From an uncultured Gammaproteobacteria bacterium (GTDB taxonomy: Bacteria > Pseudomonadota > Gammaproteobacteria > SZUA-140): a DNA stretch of 23,466 nucleotides. Shown here in pieces: positions 9,785-17,193 of this stretch. Made by a program: the position numbers and the translations under genes. The first letter of the stretch is position 1; each line of letters starts with the position of its first letter. The notes beneath the pieces are model-generated. The model was given only the letters and a program-made list of their open reading frames with translations. It was not told the origin of the DNA and searched no databases. The stretch lies in NCBI GenBank assembly GCA_945787585.1, contig CALZIG010000020.1, positions 1 through 23,466 of the forward strand, read 5' to 3'.

Positions 9785-10075
9785 TCATCCTCCAATCATG
9801 ACCGTGGGTAAACCCAATACGATACTGCCACCATGGGCAGTCGAGTCTCCCAACCTTACAGCAGGCTTATTAGTAATCATCACCGTGGCCGATCCTTTTA
9901 CGATGGTGTCTGGTGGCCCCACACAAACACAGCTATCCCCGACGACTGCGGCGGGCAGGTTGCCAATTAATACTGTTGGTGCACCCGGCCCAGTCACAGG
10001 TCCGCCGACATGCGGTACAATGCCAGTCACCATCGGACAGGTATGCATATCGGTAATTCTTGTTGCGGGTGGCAT
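9785..10075 (-). CDS. eCIS PAAR spike-tip protein (Afp10-like)
   Basis: A 96-aa PAAR-motif protein that would cap the VgrG-like spike as a sharp, metal-stabilised tip. The sequence begins MPPATRITDMHTCPMV and repeats Gly-Pro and Gly-Asp turns (GAPTVLIGNLPAAVVGD, CVCVGPPDTIVKGS, RLGDSTAHGGSIV). It carries His and Cys residues suited to metal binding. The ATG at 10075 is preceded by a strong AGGAGG seven bases upstream, which decides the start over an in-frame GTG at 10096. No toxin domain is fused to it. It sits before the gp25-like gene, whereas in the Afp cluster the gp25-like gene (afp9) precedes the PAAR gene (afp10). Confidence 0.93.
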   Translation of the reverse strand: MPPATRITDMHTCPMVTGIVPHVGGPVTGPGAPTVLIGNLPAAVVGDSCVCVGPPDTIVKGSATVMITNKPAVRLGDSTAHGGSIVLGLPTVMIGG

Positions 10076-10130
10076 ACTGCTCCTCCTGATCTTCACTTAC
10101 TCATCACACGGTTGCGTCTACAGAGTATTG

Positions 10131-11924
10131 TTAATTAATCATCACCATCGCGCCTTTTACAGTCGTCTGCCCTGATGCTGAAAGCTCTGCGGTGGCACTC
10201 CCTTCCGCAGTAAAACCTACCTGCGCCGTTAAACTCACATTCAACCCTTCAGCAGTCACATCGCCGCCTGAAGAGCTAATTGCAATTGCATCCATCGCTT
10301 CGATATTGATCCCACCTTGCGCTGTAATATTGATATCTTTAGGGCTATCTAGCGTAATGCCGCTCTCGCCCAATTCAACTTTGTTACCGTTCTGATCTTC
10401 TAACAGGATAGACTTTTCGTCATCATTTAGCACCACCTTGTTTTCACCCGGTGTTACGATTGTGATGATCTTTTTTTCGTCGTCAAATTCAATTTTGAGT
10501 TCTGCTTTCGTCACCAGTGCCTTAATATAATTTTCAGCACTCAGTTCATATGATGCTGCACGTTTACTGCTATACAAACTGCCTAGCACGACGGGGTGGT
10601 TTGGGTCATTATTGAGATACCCCAGCACCACTTCATCACCAATTTCAGGAATAAAAAATGCCCCCATTCCCTCCGTTGCGTAGAGATTGGCCAAGCGAGC
10701 CCACACACCTTCTTCTGCCGCAGCCATCACAGGCAGCTTGACCTGTATTCTAAATTCATTGACAGGGTCTCCATCGAGCTTCATCACCACGCCAACCTGC
10801 AACCCTTCGACACCCGGCAGTAGTCCTGATGCTGGGGGGGTAATCAGATCACGCTGCTCTGCAAACCAGTTATCTGACATACCAAAATCGGCACGCGTAG
10901 TCCACTGACCATTTGAGATATCATGTTCAACCGTACTTACAAAGACGTTACCACTGAAGCGTTCACCGACACCGACGAGTTCAATCATATCGCCGATACT
11001 CGCCTTGGCGCTGCCCTGAAACTTCATCCGCCCACGAATACGTGCCAGCGCTGATTTTACCTGCTGCGCCTTGGCCCAGTCACTCAACACTGACGATTCT
11101 AGTGGCACTGTGGACTGCAGCCGAAACTTATCCAGCCCGATCACCTTGGCGAGTTCAGCAGATGCGATATTGCCACTTGCACCGATTGCCTTACCTGCCG
11201 CCTCTTCACTTACGACTGCCTGCTTAGTGGGATCCCAGCCAACCGTCTCCACCGACGTCAACTGACTGCGCGCATCAAGATCAGCACTGAACTCCATCAG
11301 GTCTTCACCATAAGTAACCTGTAGCACGGCGGCTTTCGTACCATCCGGTGGCGCAACACTCACTTTCGCACCATCCACAAAAACAAGCATGCCATTGATT
11401 TCTGCACGAGATAGCATAAAGTCCCAATCAGTACTGTAATGCTGCACCAACTCACTGTACTGTGTTGTACTCGCACTTACCTCTGCTGTCAGACCGGCAT
11501 AGTTTCCAATCAATGTCGTAATGACATCGCTGTCTTTGGAATCGATATAATTGGCGTTCTTACGGCCTACCGTCATTGCCACCGCTTTGTCGCGACACTC
11601 AACTACCAGGCGGCTGTAGTTGTCACCACTCACCTTAATCCCATGGCGGATGACAACACCTTCAAAAATAGTCTCTTCATCATCGTCGTAACCAGCATTG
11701 ATTTTAATTTCAGCACCCGGTTTAAACTGATCAGAATTACTGACAGGGAAATCCTGCCCTGGCATATCACCATCCAATAAGACGATCTTTGCAAATGGAA
11801 CCTTATTTATCGCCTTATTGACGTTAACAGAGACCACCGGAATATCTTCATCAATGGGGCTGCCATCGCAAAACAGACTCAACTTAAGTACACCACCGCC
11901 ATCCAGATTTGGAGAATCTGCCAT
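10131..11924 (-). CDS. eCIS VgrG-like spike protein (Afp8-like)
   Basis: This 597-aa protein forms the trimeric central spike. The N-terminal gp27-like region contains FAKIVLLDGDMPGQDFPVSN and FEGVVIRHGIKVSG, then VVECRDKAVAMTVGRKNANY. An OB-fold/gp5-like part follows near residues 375-440 (VNEFRIQVKLP, then GVWARLANLYATEGMGAFFI, PEIGDEVVLGYLNNDPNHPV), typical of VgrG. The C-terminus (about 490-597) is a beta-helix of short Val/Ile/Ala repeats ending MVMIN, the expected seat for the PAAR tip. No extra effector domain follows the helix. It begins 3 nt after the LysM gene and ends 55 nt before the PAAR start. Confidence 0.94.
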   Translation of the reverse strand: MADSPNLDGGGVLKLSLFCDGSPIDEDIPVVSVNVNKAINKVPFAKIVLLDGDMPGQDFPVSNSDQFKPGAEIKINAGYDDDEETIFEGVVIRHGIKVSGDNYSRLVVECRDKAVAMTVGRKNANYIDSKDSDVITTLIGNYAGLTAEVSASTTQYSELVQHYSTDWDFMLSRAEINGMLVFVDGAKVSVAPPDGTKAAVLQVTYGEDLMEFSADLDARSQLTSVETVGWDPTKQAVVSEEAAGKAIGASGNIASAELAKVIGLDKFRLQSTVPLESSVLSDWAKAQQVKSALARIRGRMKFQGSAKASIGDMIELVGVGERFSGNVFVSTVEHDISNGQWTTRADFGMSDNWFAEQRDLITPPASGLLPGVEGLQVGVVMKLDGDPVNEFRIQVKLPVMAAAEEGVWARLANLYATEGMGAFFIPEIGDEVVLGYLNNDPNHPVVLGSLYSSKRAASYELSAENYIKALVTKAELKIEFDDEKKIITIVTPGENKVVLNDDEKSILLEDQNGNKVELGESGITLDSPKDINITAQGGINIEAMDAIAISSSGGDVTAEGLNVSLTAQVGFTAEGSATAELSASGQTTVKGAMVMIN

Positions 11925-11927
11925 GAA

Positions 11928-12602
11928 TCACCGTAGCGGAGGAAAGTGCAGTCGAGTACCGGGTCGGAGGTCTCGAAAACTGGTTAGATTATTCACTCTG
12001 GCAACCTCTAAATAATAGGCGCTGTCTTTATAAATCCTGTAGCAGAGCAACGGCAATGTATCACCTGCCTGAACTTCTACGTAATGTGAAAGATCTGGCG
12101 ATGAGCGGTTTGCCTGCAATGCCTCTTCTTCTTTGCTAAGAAAACTTGAAAAGGCAAGTTTGATCTTGGCACGCAGTGGCTCACCGCTCGGTTTAAACAG
12201 CGTGTACTCGATAGACATTGAATCGAGCCGTCCAAAGAAGATCAAACTCCCCCACAGCAGGCGCACAATATTAGTTTCATGTTTATCGCCATCATACTTA
12301 TAGACAATATCACTCAACTCTTTTACCTGAGTCTTCACATCGGGCACACCTGCCACGTCCACCACACCAGTACCATCAAGCACAATATCAAAATTGATCT
12401 TTTCGGCATCGACGCTGCCAAATTTTGTTTCGGCGCCAGCCTGCCCTACCGCCTCTTTTTTATTGTAACTAATCGAATGCGCATGACTGTAACTGGATGG
12501 GTTCACCATCACTTCAAAAACAGTCCCTTCGTCTACTGAAATCTTACCGCCATCATCCGAACAGGGGGACAACGCCAGTTTCTTTTTCTCGCCGTCAGAC
12601 AT
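11928..12602 (-). CDS. eCIS LysM-containing tube-baseplate adaptor (Afp7-like)
   Basis: A 224-aa protein of the CIS tube/LysM family. The N-terminal domain includes VFEVMVNPSSYSHAHSISYN and a KINFDIVLDGTGVV strand, in the style of phage gp53/XkdP-type adaptors. A C-terminal LysM-like domain (about 170-222) reads YVEVQAGDTLPLLCYRIY, then YYLEVARVNNL and LRPGTRLHFPP. In related particles such proteins join the spike and inner tube to the wedges; LysM here is thought to be structural rather than peptidoglycan-seeking. ATG start at 12602, 8 nt after the small DUF5908 gene. Its stop is 3 nt before the spike gene start. Confidence 0.9.
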   Translation of the reverse strand: MSDGEKKKLALSPCSDDGGKISVDEGTVFEVMVNPSSYSHAHSISYNKKEAVGQAGAETKFGSVDAEKINFDIVLDGTGVVDVAGVPDVKTQVKELSDIVYKYDGDKHETNIVRLLWGSLIFFGRLDSMSIEYTLFKPSGEPLRAKIKLAFSSFLSKEEEALQANRSSPDLSHYVEVQAGDTLPLLCYRIYKDSAYYLEVARVNNLTSFRDLRPGTRLHFPPLR

Positions 12603-12610
12603 CGCGACAC

Positions 12611-12781
12611 CTAGCGCTCATCATTGTCTCGCAGACACTCCGCAACCAGCTCACGACACTCAGCTAACAATTCCTCTTTGAGCGCTGCGATATCTGCCAG
12701 ATTCGGTTGTTCGCTGACAAAGGCACTCTGCTCTGACTGTACCGTCGATTTAATCACCAACTGCCTAACTTCTATCGTCAT
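12611..12781 (-). CDS. Small eCIS protein, DUF5908 family (Afp6-position)
   Basis: A 56-aa gene read by hand from the minus strand. It begins MTIEVRQLVIKSTV and ends ALKEELLAECRELVAECLRD followed by an acidic, Arg-terminated tail. This matches the DUF5908 pattern: an N-terminal strand of alternating hydrophobic residues, a short linker, and a C-terminal helix with a Cys-Arg-Glu motif before a final Glu-Arg. Such small proteins sit between the second tube gene and the LysM gene in many eCIS operons. The role is unproved; a tube-baseplate junction or assembly part is plausible. The start lies 4 nt after the upstream tube stop, and the stop is 8 nt before the next ATG. Confidence 0.85.
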   Translation of the reverse strand: MTIEVRQLVIKSTVQSEQSAFVSEQPNLADIAALKEELLAECRELVAECLRDNDER

Positions 12782-12785
12782 CGCC

Positions 12786-13259
12786 TCACGTCACCCTGTC
12801 AAAATAGTTATAACTTAATTCGATTTTTTCAATCGCGATCTCATTTTTGGTTGAATTAAACCCTTCCACTTCCCAGTTCACCGGAAACGCATTTGCAAAC
12901 GACCATACCCGCGTCGGCTCCCCCTCTTCATCCATTAGAGAGACTTCCAACGTCATCGGTTTAACCTGCTCTATAAATGACCCTTCCAGCACTTCCTCGC
13001 ACCACGCGATCAATGGAGAATCTTTAGACGCGACCCCCCGCTTCAATACTAACTTAGGGTGCTTAATTGATTTCGGGAGTCGATGCACAAAGCGGTTTTC
13101 ACCACCCTCTGCGAGATCTTCTGTCTCCATCTCTGAACCGATGCCTGAAACCTCCTGAAACGAGGTATCTGCATTATCTGACGTAGCCGCAAACACCACC
13201 TTAAAATAAAAAGCGGGTAACGGATATTCACCGAGCTGTGAGGATGGTGAGGACGCCAT
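12786..13259 (-). CDS. eCIS inner tube protein 2 (gp19-like, Afp5-like)
   Basis: A 157-aa protein of the T4 gp19-like tube family. It shares a backbone with the other tube protein: PLPAFYFKVVF, SFQEVSGIGSEME, a KHPKLVLKRGV strand and a C-terminal NEIAIEKIELSYN. In two-tube eCIS clusters the second tube protein is usually the initiator ring contacting the baseplate, and the major tube protein builds the shaft. Assigning this copy as the initiator rests on its place next to the DUF5908 and LysM genes. The ATG follows the intercistronic hairpin, and its ribosome-binding sequence is weak. A small palindrome (CAAGA-gta-TCTTG on the coding strand, 13261-13273) overlaps the start region and could affect access. 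Confidence 0.93.
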   Translation of the reverse strand: MASSPSSQLGEYPLPAFYFKVVFAATSDNADTSFQEVSGIGSEMETEDLAEGGENRFVHRLPKSIKHPKLVLKRGVASKDSPLIAWCEEVLEGSFIEQVKPMTLEVSLMDEEGEPTRVWSFANAFPVNWEVEGFNSTKNEIAIEKIELSYNYFDRVT

Positions 13260-13290
13260 TCAAGATACTCTTGCATAAGAAGATAATAAC

Positions 13291-13330
13291 TCACTGGCAG
13301 CATGACAAGATGATACCGTGCCGCCAGTGA
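13291..13330 (-). promoter_or_regulatory. Intercistronic RNA hairpin between the two tube genes
   Basis: On the minus-strand transcript, 13330-13319 (TCACTGGCGGCA) pairs with 13302-13291 (TGCTGCCAGTGA). This makes a 12-bp stem with a single G-U wobble and a 16-nt loop. It lies in the 87-nt gap between the two tube genes. No clean U-run follows, only a mixed U-rich stretch, so it is more likely a partial terminator, a processing site or a 3'-end stabiliser than a full terminator. The wobble favours the minus-strand RNA, because on the plus strand that position would be an A-C mismatch. Confidence 0.7.
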
Positions 13331-13346
13331 TTGAGGTGCAGCCAAT

Positions 13347-13805
13347 CTACCCGTTGGCGATCGTCACACCTTCGTGCACAATTTCGATCGTTTCAATCGC
13401 CGCCTCATTACCATCCGCCTTAAGATCGGTCCCGGTAATCTTGGTCGGCCACGCATTTGCAAGCGTCCACACCATCGTAGGTGCGCCTGCTTCATCGAGC
13501 AAACTGATGGTCACTGGCACACGCTTAACGGTATTCATTTTGATCTGATTGAACCAGTCCCAAAATTTATTATCAGATTTAAACACGCCTTTTTTCATGG
13601 TGACGTTGCTTGACTTCTTAATACCTGGCATTTTGATCGTCGAAAACTCCGGGCTATCGCCGTGCCGATATTCAATCGGTTGCGCCTCCAAATCCAGTCC
13701 AGAGACCTCCTGAAACGAAAGCACTTCGCTATCCCATTTCACCTGAAAGTAAAATTTTGGTAACGGCCATACGGTCGTCGATTGTGCAGATCCATCATCA
13801 GCCAT
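13347..13805 (-). CDS. eCIS inner tube protein 1, probable major tube subunit (gp19-like, Afp1-like)
   Basis: A 152-aa gp19-family tube protein. It contains VWPLPKFYFQVKWDSEVL, FQEVSGLDLEAQPIEYRHGD, NVTMKKGVFKSDNKFWDWF and a C-terminal AAIETIEIVHEG. Hexameric rings of this protein stack to form the inner tube that is propelled on sheath contraction. It follows the sheath gene by 62 nt and has the strongest ribosome-binding site of the operon (GGGAGGTG upstream of the ATG), consistent with high expression. It is followed by the hairpin at 13291-13330. Major-subunit status is inferred from these features and from its place next to the sheath gene. Confidence 0.94.
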   Translation of the reverse strand: MADDGSAQSTTVWPLPKFYFQVKWDSEVLSFQEVSGLDLEAQPIEYRHGDSPEFSTIKMPGIKKSSNVTMKKGVFKSDNKFWDWFNQIKMNTVKRVPVTISLLDEAGAPTMVWTLANAWPTKITGTDLKADGNEAAIETIEIVHEGVTIANG

Positions 13806-13867
13806 AACACACCTCCCTATAATTTATTCAAAAAATATTGTTGTTAATTATCTATTGAAAATTAGCG

Positions 13868-15403
13868 CTACGATTTTTGCATCTGCTGCTGGAAGGTAAT
13901 CTCAATAAACTCCGCAGGACGTGAAATTGCGACCAGTACAGTGACACGTAAAATGCCTTCCAGTATATCTTCCGATGTCATCGTTTCACCGAGACCAACA
14001 TTAACACTAAAGGCATCATCAGGACTTGCCCCAGCCAGTCCACCGCGCTTCCAGATGCCCGTTAGAAAATTTCGGATCATACTCTTAATGGTCACCCAGG
14101 TATTGGCTGTGTTCGGCTCAAACACATAGGCTTTGGTCGCCAGTCGAATAGACTCTTCAAGCATAATCATTGTGCGACGCACATTGACATAACGCCAGTC
14201 GAGACTATTACCATCAAGCGTACGCGCACCCCACACCAATGTTCCTTCACCGATAAATGAACGAATTGCATTAATCGATTTACCCTGTGTGGTAACATTC
14301 AGATCTTCCTGCTCATCATGCGTAATGTTTACAGCAGGCGTGACCACGGCATTCAAACTAACATTGGCAGGCGCTTTCCATACGCCTCGCGTGTTATCCA
14401 CCATTGTATAAACACCTGCCATCGCAGCCGCTGGCGGCAACAAATTAAGTTGCTCACGCATCTCTTTAATCAGATTACCATATAGCGGGCTGGTTGCTCG
14501 CAGGCTCTTATTTAAAAGCATCTTATCGGCAATAATCTCTTCATCAGATTTTCCATCCCAGGTACTGGTGATGTTATTGATCATTTCGACTTGCTGTGCA
14601 GCTTTTGGAGTGCTATTTTCATCCGCTGCTTCACCTACTCCTAACTCAGTACGCAGTAGTCCTTGCAGCACATCGGGATTGGATACGTTTTCAAAACCCA
14701 GCTCATTTTCCTGCACAATGGTGGTATTCACCCACGGATAATAAGCTGTCGCAAAATCGAGGTAGTTGATACCAAGCGCGGAACGAAACTCATCAATGCA
14801 ATCGCCCGCAGGGTCCTGACGATCTTTTTCACCCCCCCACACATCAAGAATAGCGATACGGTTACGCATTTTTCCGCCACAATGGGCAAGCGCTGCCTGC
14901 TGTACGCTGATGCTATCCGCTGCTTCCAGCAGCACTGTTTCAGGCACGACCACCATCGTAGGTTCCTGCTCTTTAACCAACAGGCCAATACCTTTAGACA
15001 GCTTGGCTGCTTCCACATCATCACCGTATTTACCAACCGAAACGATATAACAGGGACCGCCGCCATTCTGAAAAAACAGCAACATGCTGTAATAAAGCAG
15101 GTATTTACCCGCATTTTGATTTAACAGGTACTCTTTTTTAGTGAGTAAAAAGGCGGCTTCTTCGAATGAATCAGCTGGCTTTTCTGTAATCTCAAAGCTT
15201 GCTGACGGCGCAAAACCGAAATAGTTATGAAATTCAGACATAGAGGTAATGCGCCACGGCTTATTAGCCAGCGACTTGCCTTTATTATCTGCTCTTTCTG
15301 TGTAGCCAATAAAGGCTGGTACTGCTGTCGCAACTTCAACAACAGAGTTTGGAAAGGCGTTCTTCTCTACGATATAGACGCCAGGCGTTTTCATCTGTCC
15401 CAT
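13868..15403 (-). CDS. eCIS contractile sheath protein (Afp2-4-like)
   Basis: A 511-aa phage-tail-sheath-family protein, the only sheath gene visible, whereas Afp/PVC clusters carry three. The N-terminus MGQMKTPGVYIVEKNAFPNS, then VEVATAVPAFIGYTE, is the typical sheath opening that forms the inter-subunit strand. The middle has the GGGPCYIVSVG segment and Asp-Val-Trp-Gly-Gly. The C-terminus has AYVFEPNTANTWVTIKSMIR, NFLTGIWKRGGLAGASPDDA, then SRPAEFIEITFQQQM, the conserved sheath C-domain and handshake strand. A good ribosome-binding site (AAGGGAGA) precedes the ATG. The stored contraction of this layer drives the tube forward. Confidence 0.95.
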   Translation of the reverse strand: MGQMKTPGVYIVEKNAFPNSVVEVATAVPAFIGYTERADNKGKSLANKPWRITSMSEFHNYFGFAPSASFEITEKPADSFEEAAFLLTKKEYLLNQNAGKYLLYYSMLLFFQNGGGPCYIVSVGKYGDDVEAAKLSKGIGLLVKEQEPTMVVVPETVLLEAADSISVQQAALAHCGGKMRNRIAILDVWGGEKDRQDPAGDCIDEFRSALGINYLDFATAYYPWVNTTIVQENELGFENVSNPDVLQGLLRTELGVGEAADENSTPKAAQQVEMINNITSTWDGKSDEEIIADKMLLNKSLRATSPLYGNLIKEMREQLNLLPPAAAMAGVYTMVDNTRGVWKAPANVSLNAVVTPAVNITHDEQEDLNVTTQGKSINAIRSFIGEGTLVWGARTLDGNSLDWRYVNVRRTMIMLEESIRLATKAYVFEPNTANTWVTIKSMIRNFLTGIWKRGGLAGASPDDAFSVNVGLGETMTSEDILEGILRVTVLVAISRPAEFIEITFQQQMQKS

Positions 15404-15423
15404 AATATCTCCCTTATATACAG

Positions 15424-16296
15424 TTAACAGTTAATATAAATTTCAGATACAACCTCATTTCTGCCGTCGATGACTTCACGCCCCAGACGTGCAATCTGCG
15501 CCATTGGCAATCGCTTGATAAGTACTTTATCGCTACCGTTTTCTTTCTCTCTTAACTGGAATCGATAATTCGGATTCGCTTTTAATGACAATTTTTTAGT
15601 CGTTCGGAAAGTCAGCGCCTCACGCTGCCCCCCGACGGTCTCTTTTCCCAGAAACACGAATGCTGCATTGCTATCAAGGTCAGATAAATAGACATTTTCA
15701 CTGGCCAGTCGCCCCAGAAGGTAGTACTTCCAGAAGACTTCTCGTTCTTTTAATCTGATACAGTAGTGTTTAGGTACGACTTCGTTATCACTATCAACAC
15801 GCATCAGGTCATTTTCTGTCATATGGATATTCACGACGAGAAGCGGCGGTCGATACCGCTCCCCACGACTAAGAATTTCCGTTAGCTGGCTTGAGTCCAA
15901 TCTTATGGTGTCGATCATAGTGGCATATTTGCCATCATGCAACTTGATCCGATCATCAATCAACTCATCACGTTCACTACTATCAAAAAAAAGCACAGCA
16001 CTCTCAACTTCAAGTGATGCATCGGTTCTGCTTTTAAATGTCGTATCATCTGCGACCACTTTAAACACTAGATTTAGCGGCTCTGTATTATCTTCAGCGT
16101 AAAGTTGCAACGATTCTCTATCTTTCCTGTCGTACATCACGGTAATGCCACCTATCACAGGCTTGAGTAGCAATCCGGCGTTACCAATCACACGCGCCGT
16201 GCTCTCGGTCGGAATAAAATTTAGCCCGCGCACCACGCCATCTTCATAAAAGCCGTGCTCAACCGTGATAGTAAATAGCGAGGCATAATTGACCAT
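15424..16296 (-). CDS. Conserved eCIS protein between cap and sheath genes (290 aa)
   Basis: I do not know a named function. The N-terminal part (residues 5-57) has FTITVEHGFYEDGVVRGLNF, IPTESTARVIGNAGLLLKP and GGITVMYD, which I associate with a conserved family next to the DUF4255 gene in Bacteroidetes-like and MAC-like clusters. The C-terminal half holds KEREVFWKYYLLGR, a FLGKETVGGQREALTFRT segment and a basic patch near KVLIKRLPMAQIARLGREV. It looks soluble, with no signal or membrane segment. Its place between cap and sheath genes makes a cap-adaptor or tube-end role possible. Start ATG at 16296 with GGAGAT upstream. It ends 20 nt before the sheath start. Confidence 0.6.
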   Translation of the reverse strand: MVNYASLFTITVEHGFYEDGVVRGLNFIPTESTARVIGNAGLLLKPVIGGITVMYDRKDRESLQLYAEDNTEPLNLVFKVVADDTTFKSRTDASLEVESAVLFFDSSERDELIDDRIKLHDGKYATMIDTIRLDSSQLTEILSRGERYRPPLLVVNIHMTENDLMRVDSDNEVVPKHYCIRLKEREVFWKYYLLGRLASENVYLSDLDSNAAFVFLGKETVGGQREALTFRTTKKLSLKANPNYRFQLREKENGSDKVLIKRLPMAQIARLGREVIDGRNEVVSEIYINC

Positions 16297-16316
16297 TTAA
16301 TATCTCCAGACCCTCT

Positions 16317-16892
16317 TTAGTTACCCAGCATAAACTCTGGCTTTTTCAACAAATGGCTCTGCTGTTGAATATCTCCGGCGTCAAACGTCACCATCCTCAC
16401 CTTATAAAGCACAGAGGGCAGGTACTTTCCGCCTAACATCCCCCACATACTACTCAAATCCTGCATGCTCATGTTTTCAATATCCAACATGAGTTTTTCA
16501 ATACGTTTATCTAACGCGGGTGTGTTGTGTTGATCCATCATGGGTTGACGCTGGAAATAACTGACTACCGTCGAAATGAACTTAAGTCCCTCTGAGTAGT
16601 TACTGCCACTAAAATTCCCCGCCACCATGACATAAAGGTTCAAATAGAGCGGCGCGCTGGAAACAGTGGAACGCACCGCACCCGGTGCATTGAGATGCGC
16701 CATTTGCTGCGGCATGGTGTCTTTTTCAACGTTTACCAGAAAAATGGCTAATTTATTATTGACCTGTACTGAGACCGAGCCATCCAGCTCCAATAAATTA
16801 GAAATCACCACCATATCTTCACTCAGTGAAAACGTACGCTTAATATATTGATTTAATTCATTGGCGATATGGCCAACAGCTGCATCAATCAC
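16317..16892 (-). CDS. eCIS tail terminator / cap protein (DUF4255, Afp16-like)
   Basis: A 191-aa DUF4255 (Pvc16 N-domain) protein, which in related particles forms the terminal cap on the tube and sheath and stops elongation. Signature: MIDAAVGHIANELNQYIKRT at the start, a VQVNNKLAIFLVNVEKD strand, APLYLNLYVMVAGNFSGSNY, and EGLKFISTVVSYFQRQPMMD, then a LDIENMSMQDLSSMWGMLGG segment. I chose the GTG at 16892 because family members begin with the Ile-Asp helix. A TTG at 16907 would add five residues. First gene of the operon. A 9-codon reading frame (16885-16911) overlaps this start. Confidence 0.9.
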   Translation of the reverse strand: MIDAAVGHIANELNQYIKRTFSLSEDMVVISNLLELDGSVSVQVNNKLAIFLVNVEKDTMPQQMAHLNAPGAVRSTVSSAPLYLNLYVMVAGNFSGSNYSEGLKFISTVVSYFQRQPMMDQHNTPALDKRIEKLMLDIENMSMQDLSSMWGMLGGKYLPSVLYKVRMVTFDAGDIQQQSHLLKKPEFMLGN

Positions 16893-16915
16893 GTGACACG
16901 CCCCCAAGCATTACA

Positions 16916-16928
16916 TTACCAATGGTAA
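16916..16928. promoter_or_regulatory. Perfect 13-nt palindrome near the start of the eCIS operon
   Basis: TTACCA-A-TGGTAA: two perfect 6-bp arms around a single base, located 24 nt upstream of the cap-protein start codon within the presumed leader. It could be an operator or a small RNA hairpin. Function is inferred only from symmetry and position. Confidence 0.3.
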
Positions 16929-17047
16929 AACAGATCTACATACAAGCATGCCAAGTCACATGCACATACATAAACACCCAGATTTATCCATCATCGGAAT
17001 AATGACACTAGCTTAATTATTTTTATACATTGCTGAATGCGGAACTG

Positions 17048-17076
17048 AGTATAGCCACTCTTTTTTTATTAGTAAA
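17048..17076 (-). promoter_or_regulatory. Candidate sigma-70 promoter of the eCIS operon
   Basis: On the minus strand, TTTACT (17076-17071) and TATACT (17053-17048) are separated by exactly 17 bp. The match is 4 of 6 to the -35 consensus and 5 of 6 to the -10 consensus. Transcription would start near 17041 and leave a leader of about 150 nt. The spacer is A-rich. No better pair was found in the gap, but AT-rich DNA yields such pairs by chance. Confidence 0.45.
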
Positions 17077-17110
17077 CAACCCTTTACTCGCGTACCTAAA
17101 CATTAATATG

Positions 17111-17126
17111 TGACATAATTTTGTCA
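17111..17126. promoter_or_regulatory. Operator-like palindrome in the divergent intergenic region
   Basis: TGACATAATTTTGTCA is a 16-nt near-palindrome in which 7 of 8 base pairs are symmetric. It lies about 35 bp upstream of the -35 of the eCIS promoter candidate and about 40 bp upstream of the -10 candidate of the isomerase, so one bound protein could act on both. The 371 bp between the divergent genes otherwise hold no credible gene. Confidence 0.35.
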
Positions 17127-17165
17127 TCTGCCATCCATCTTACTATCACTCTGCTATGCTATCGA

Positions 17166-17171
17166 TATAAT
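17166..17171 (+). promoter_or_regulatory. Candidate -10 box (TATAAT) for the isomerase gene
   Basis: A consensus TATAAT on the plus strand about 93 nt upstream of the isomerase ATG. The best -35 at 17-bp spacing is CTATCA, only 3 of 6, so if the promoter is real it may need an activator. Confidence 0.35.
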
Positions 17172-17177
17172 CCTGCG

Positions 17178-17193
17178 CTTAACGATCATTAAG
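17178..17193. promoter_or_regulatory. Operator-like palindrome over the predicted start of transcription
   Basis: CTTAACGATCATTAAG is 16 nt with 7 of 8 symmetric pairs, centred on GATC, starting 7 nt after the TATAAT box. A repressor bound here would block transcription of the isomerase gene. It is unlike the palindrome at 17111, so a different regulator would be needed. Confidence 0.35.

Noticed and set aside
10131..11924. Type VI secretion system as the identity of the cluster, based on the VgrG-like and PAAR genes
   Set aside because: The DUF4255 cap, CIS_TMP, LysM adaptor, DUF5908 and Afp11/12-like genes belong to eCIS, and no TssB/TssC pair or TssJLM genes are visible.
14663..15124. Plus-strand 153-codon open frame inside the sheath gene
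   Set aside because: Antisense to the conserved sheath coding sequence, with no recognisable protein features.
16948..17016. Plus-strand 22-codon frame rich in His (begins MPSHMHIHKH)
   Set aside because: It has no ribosome-binding sequence, no terminator or attenuator arrangement with the following gene, and lies antisense to the presumed eCIS leader; probably chance.
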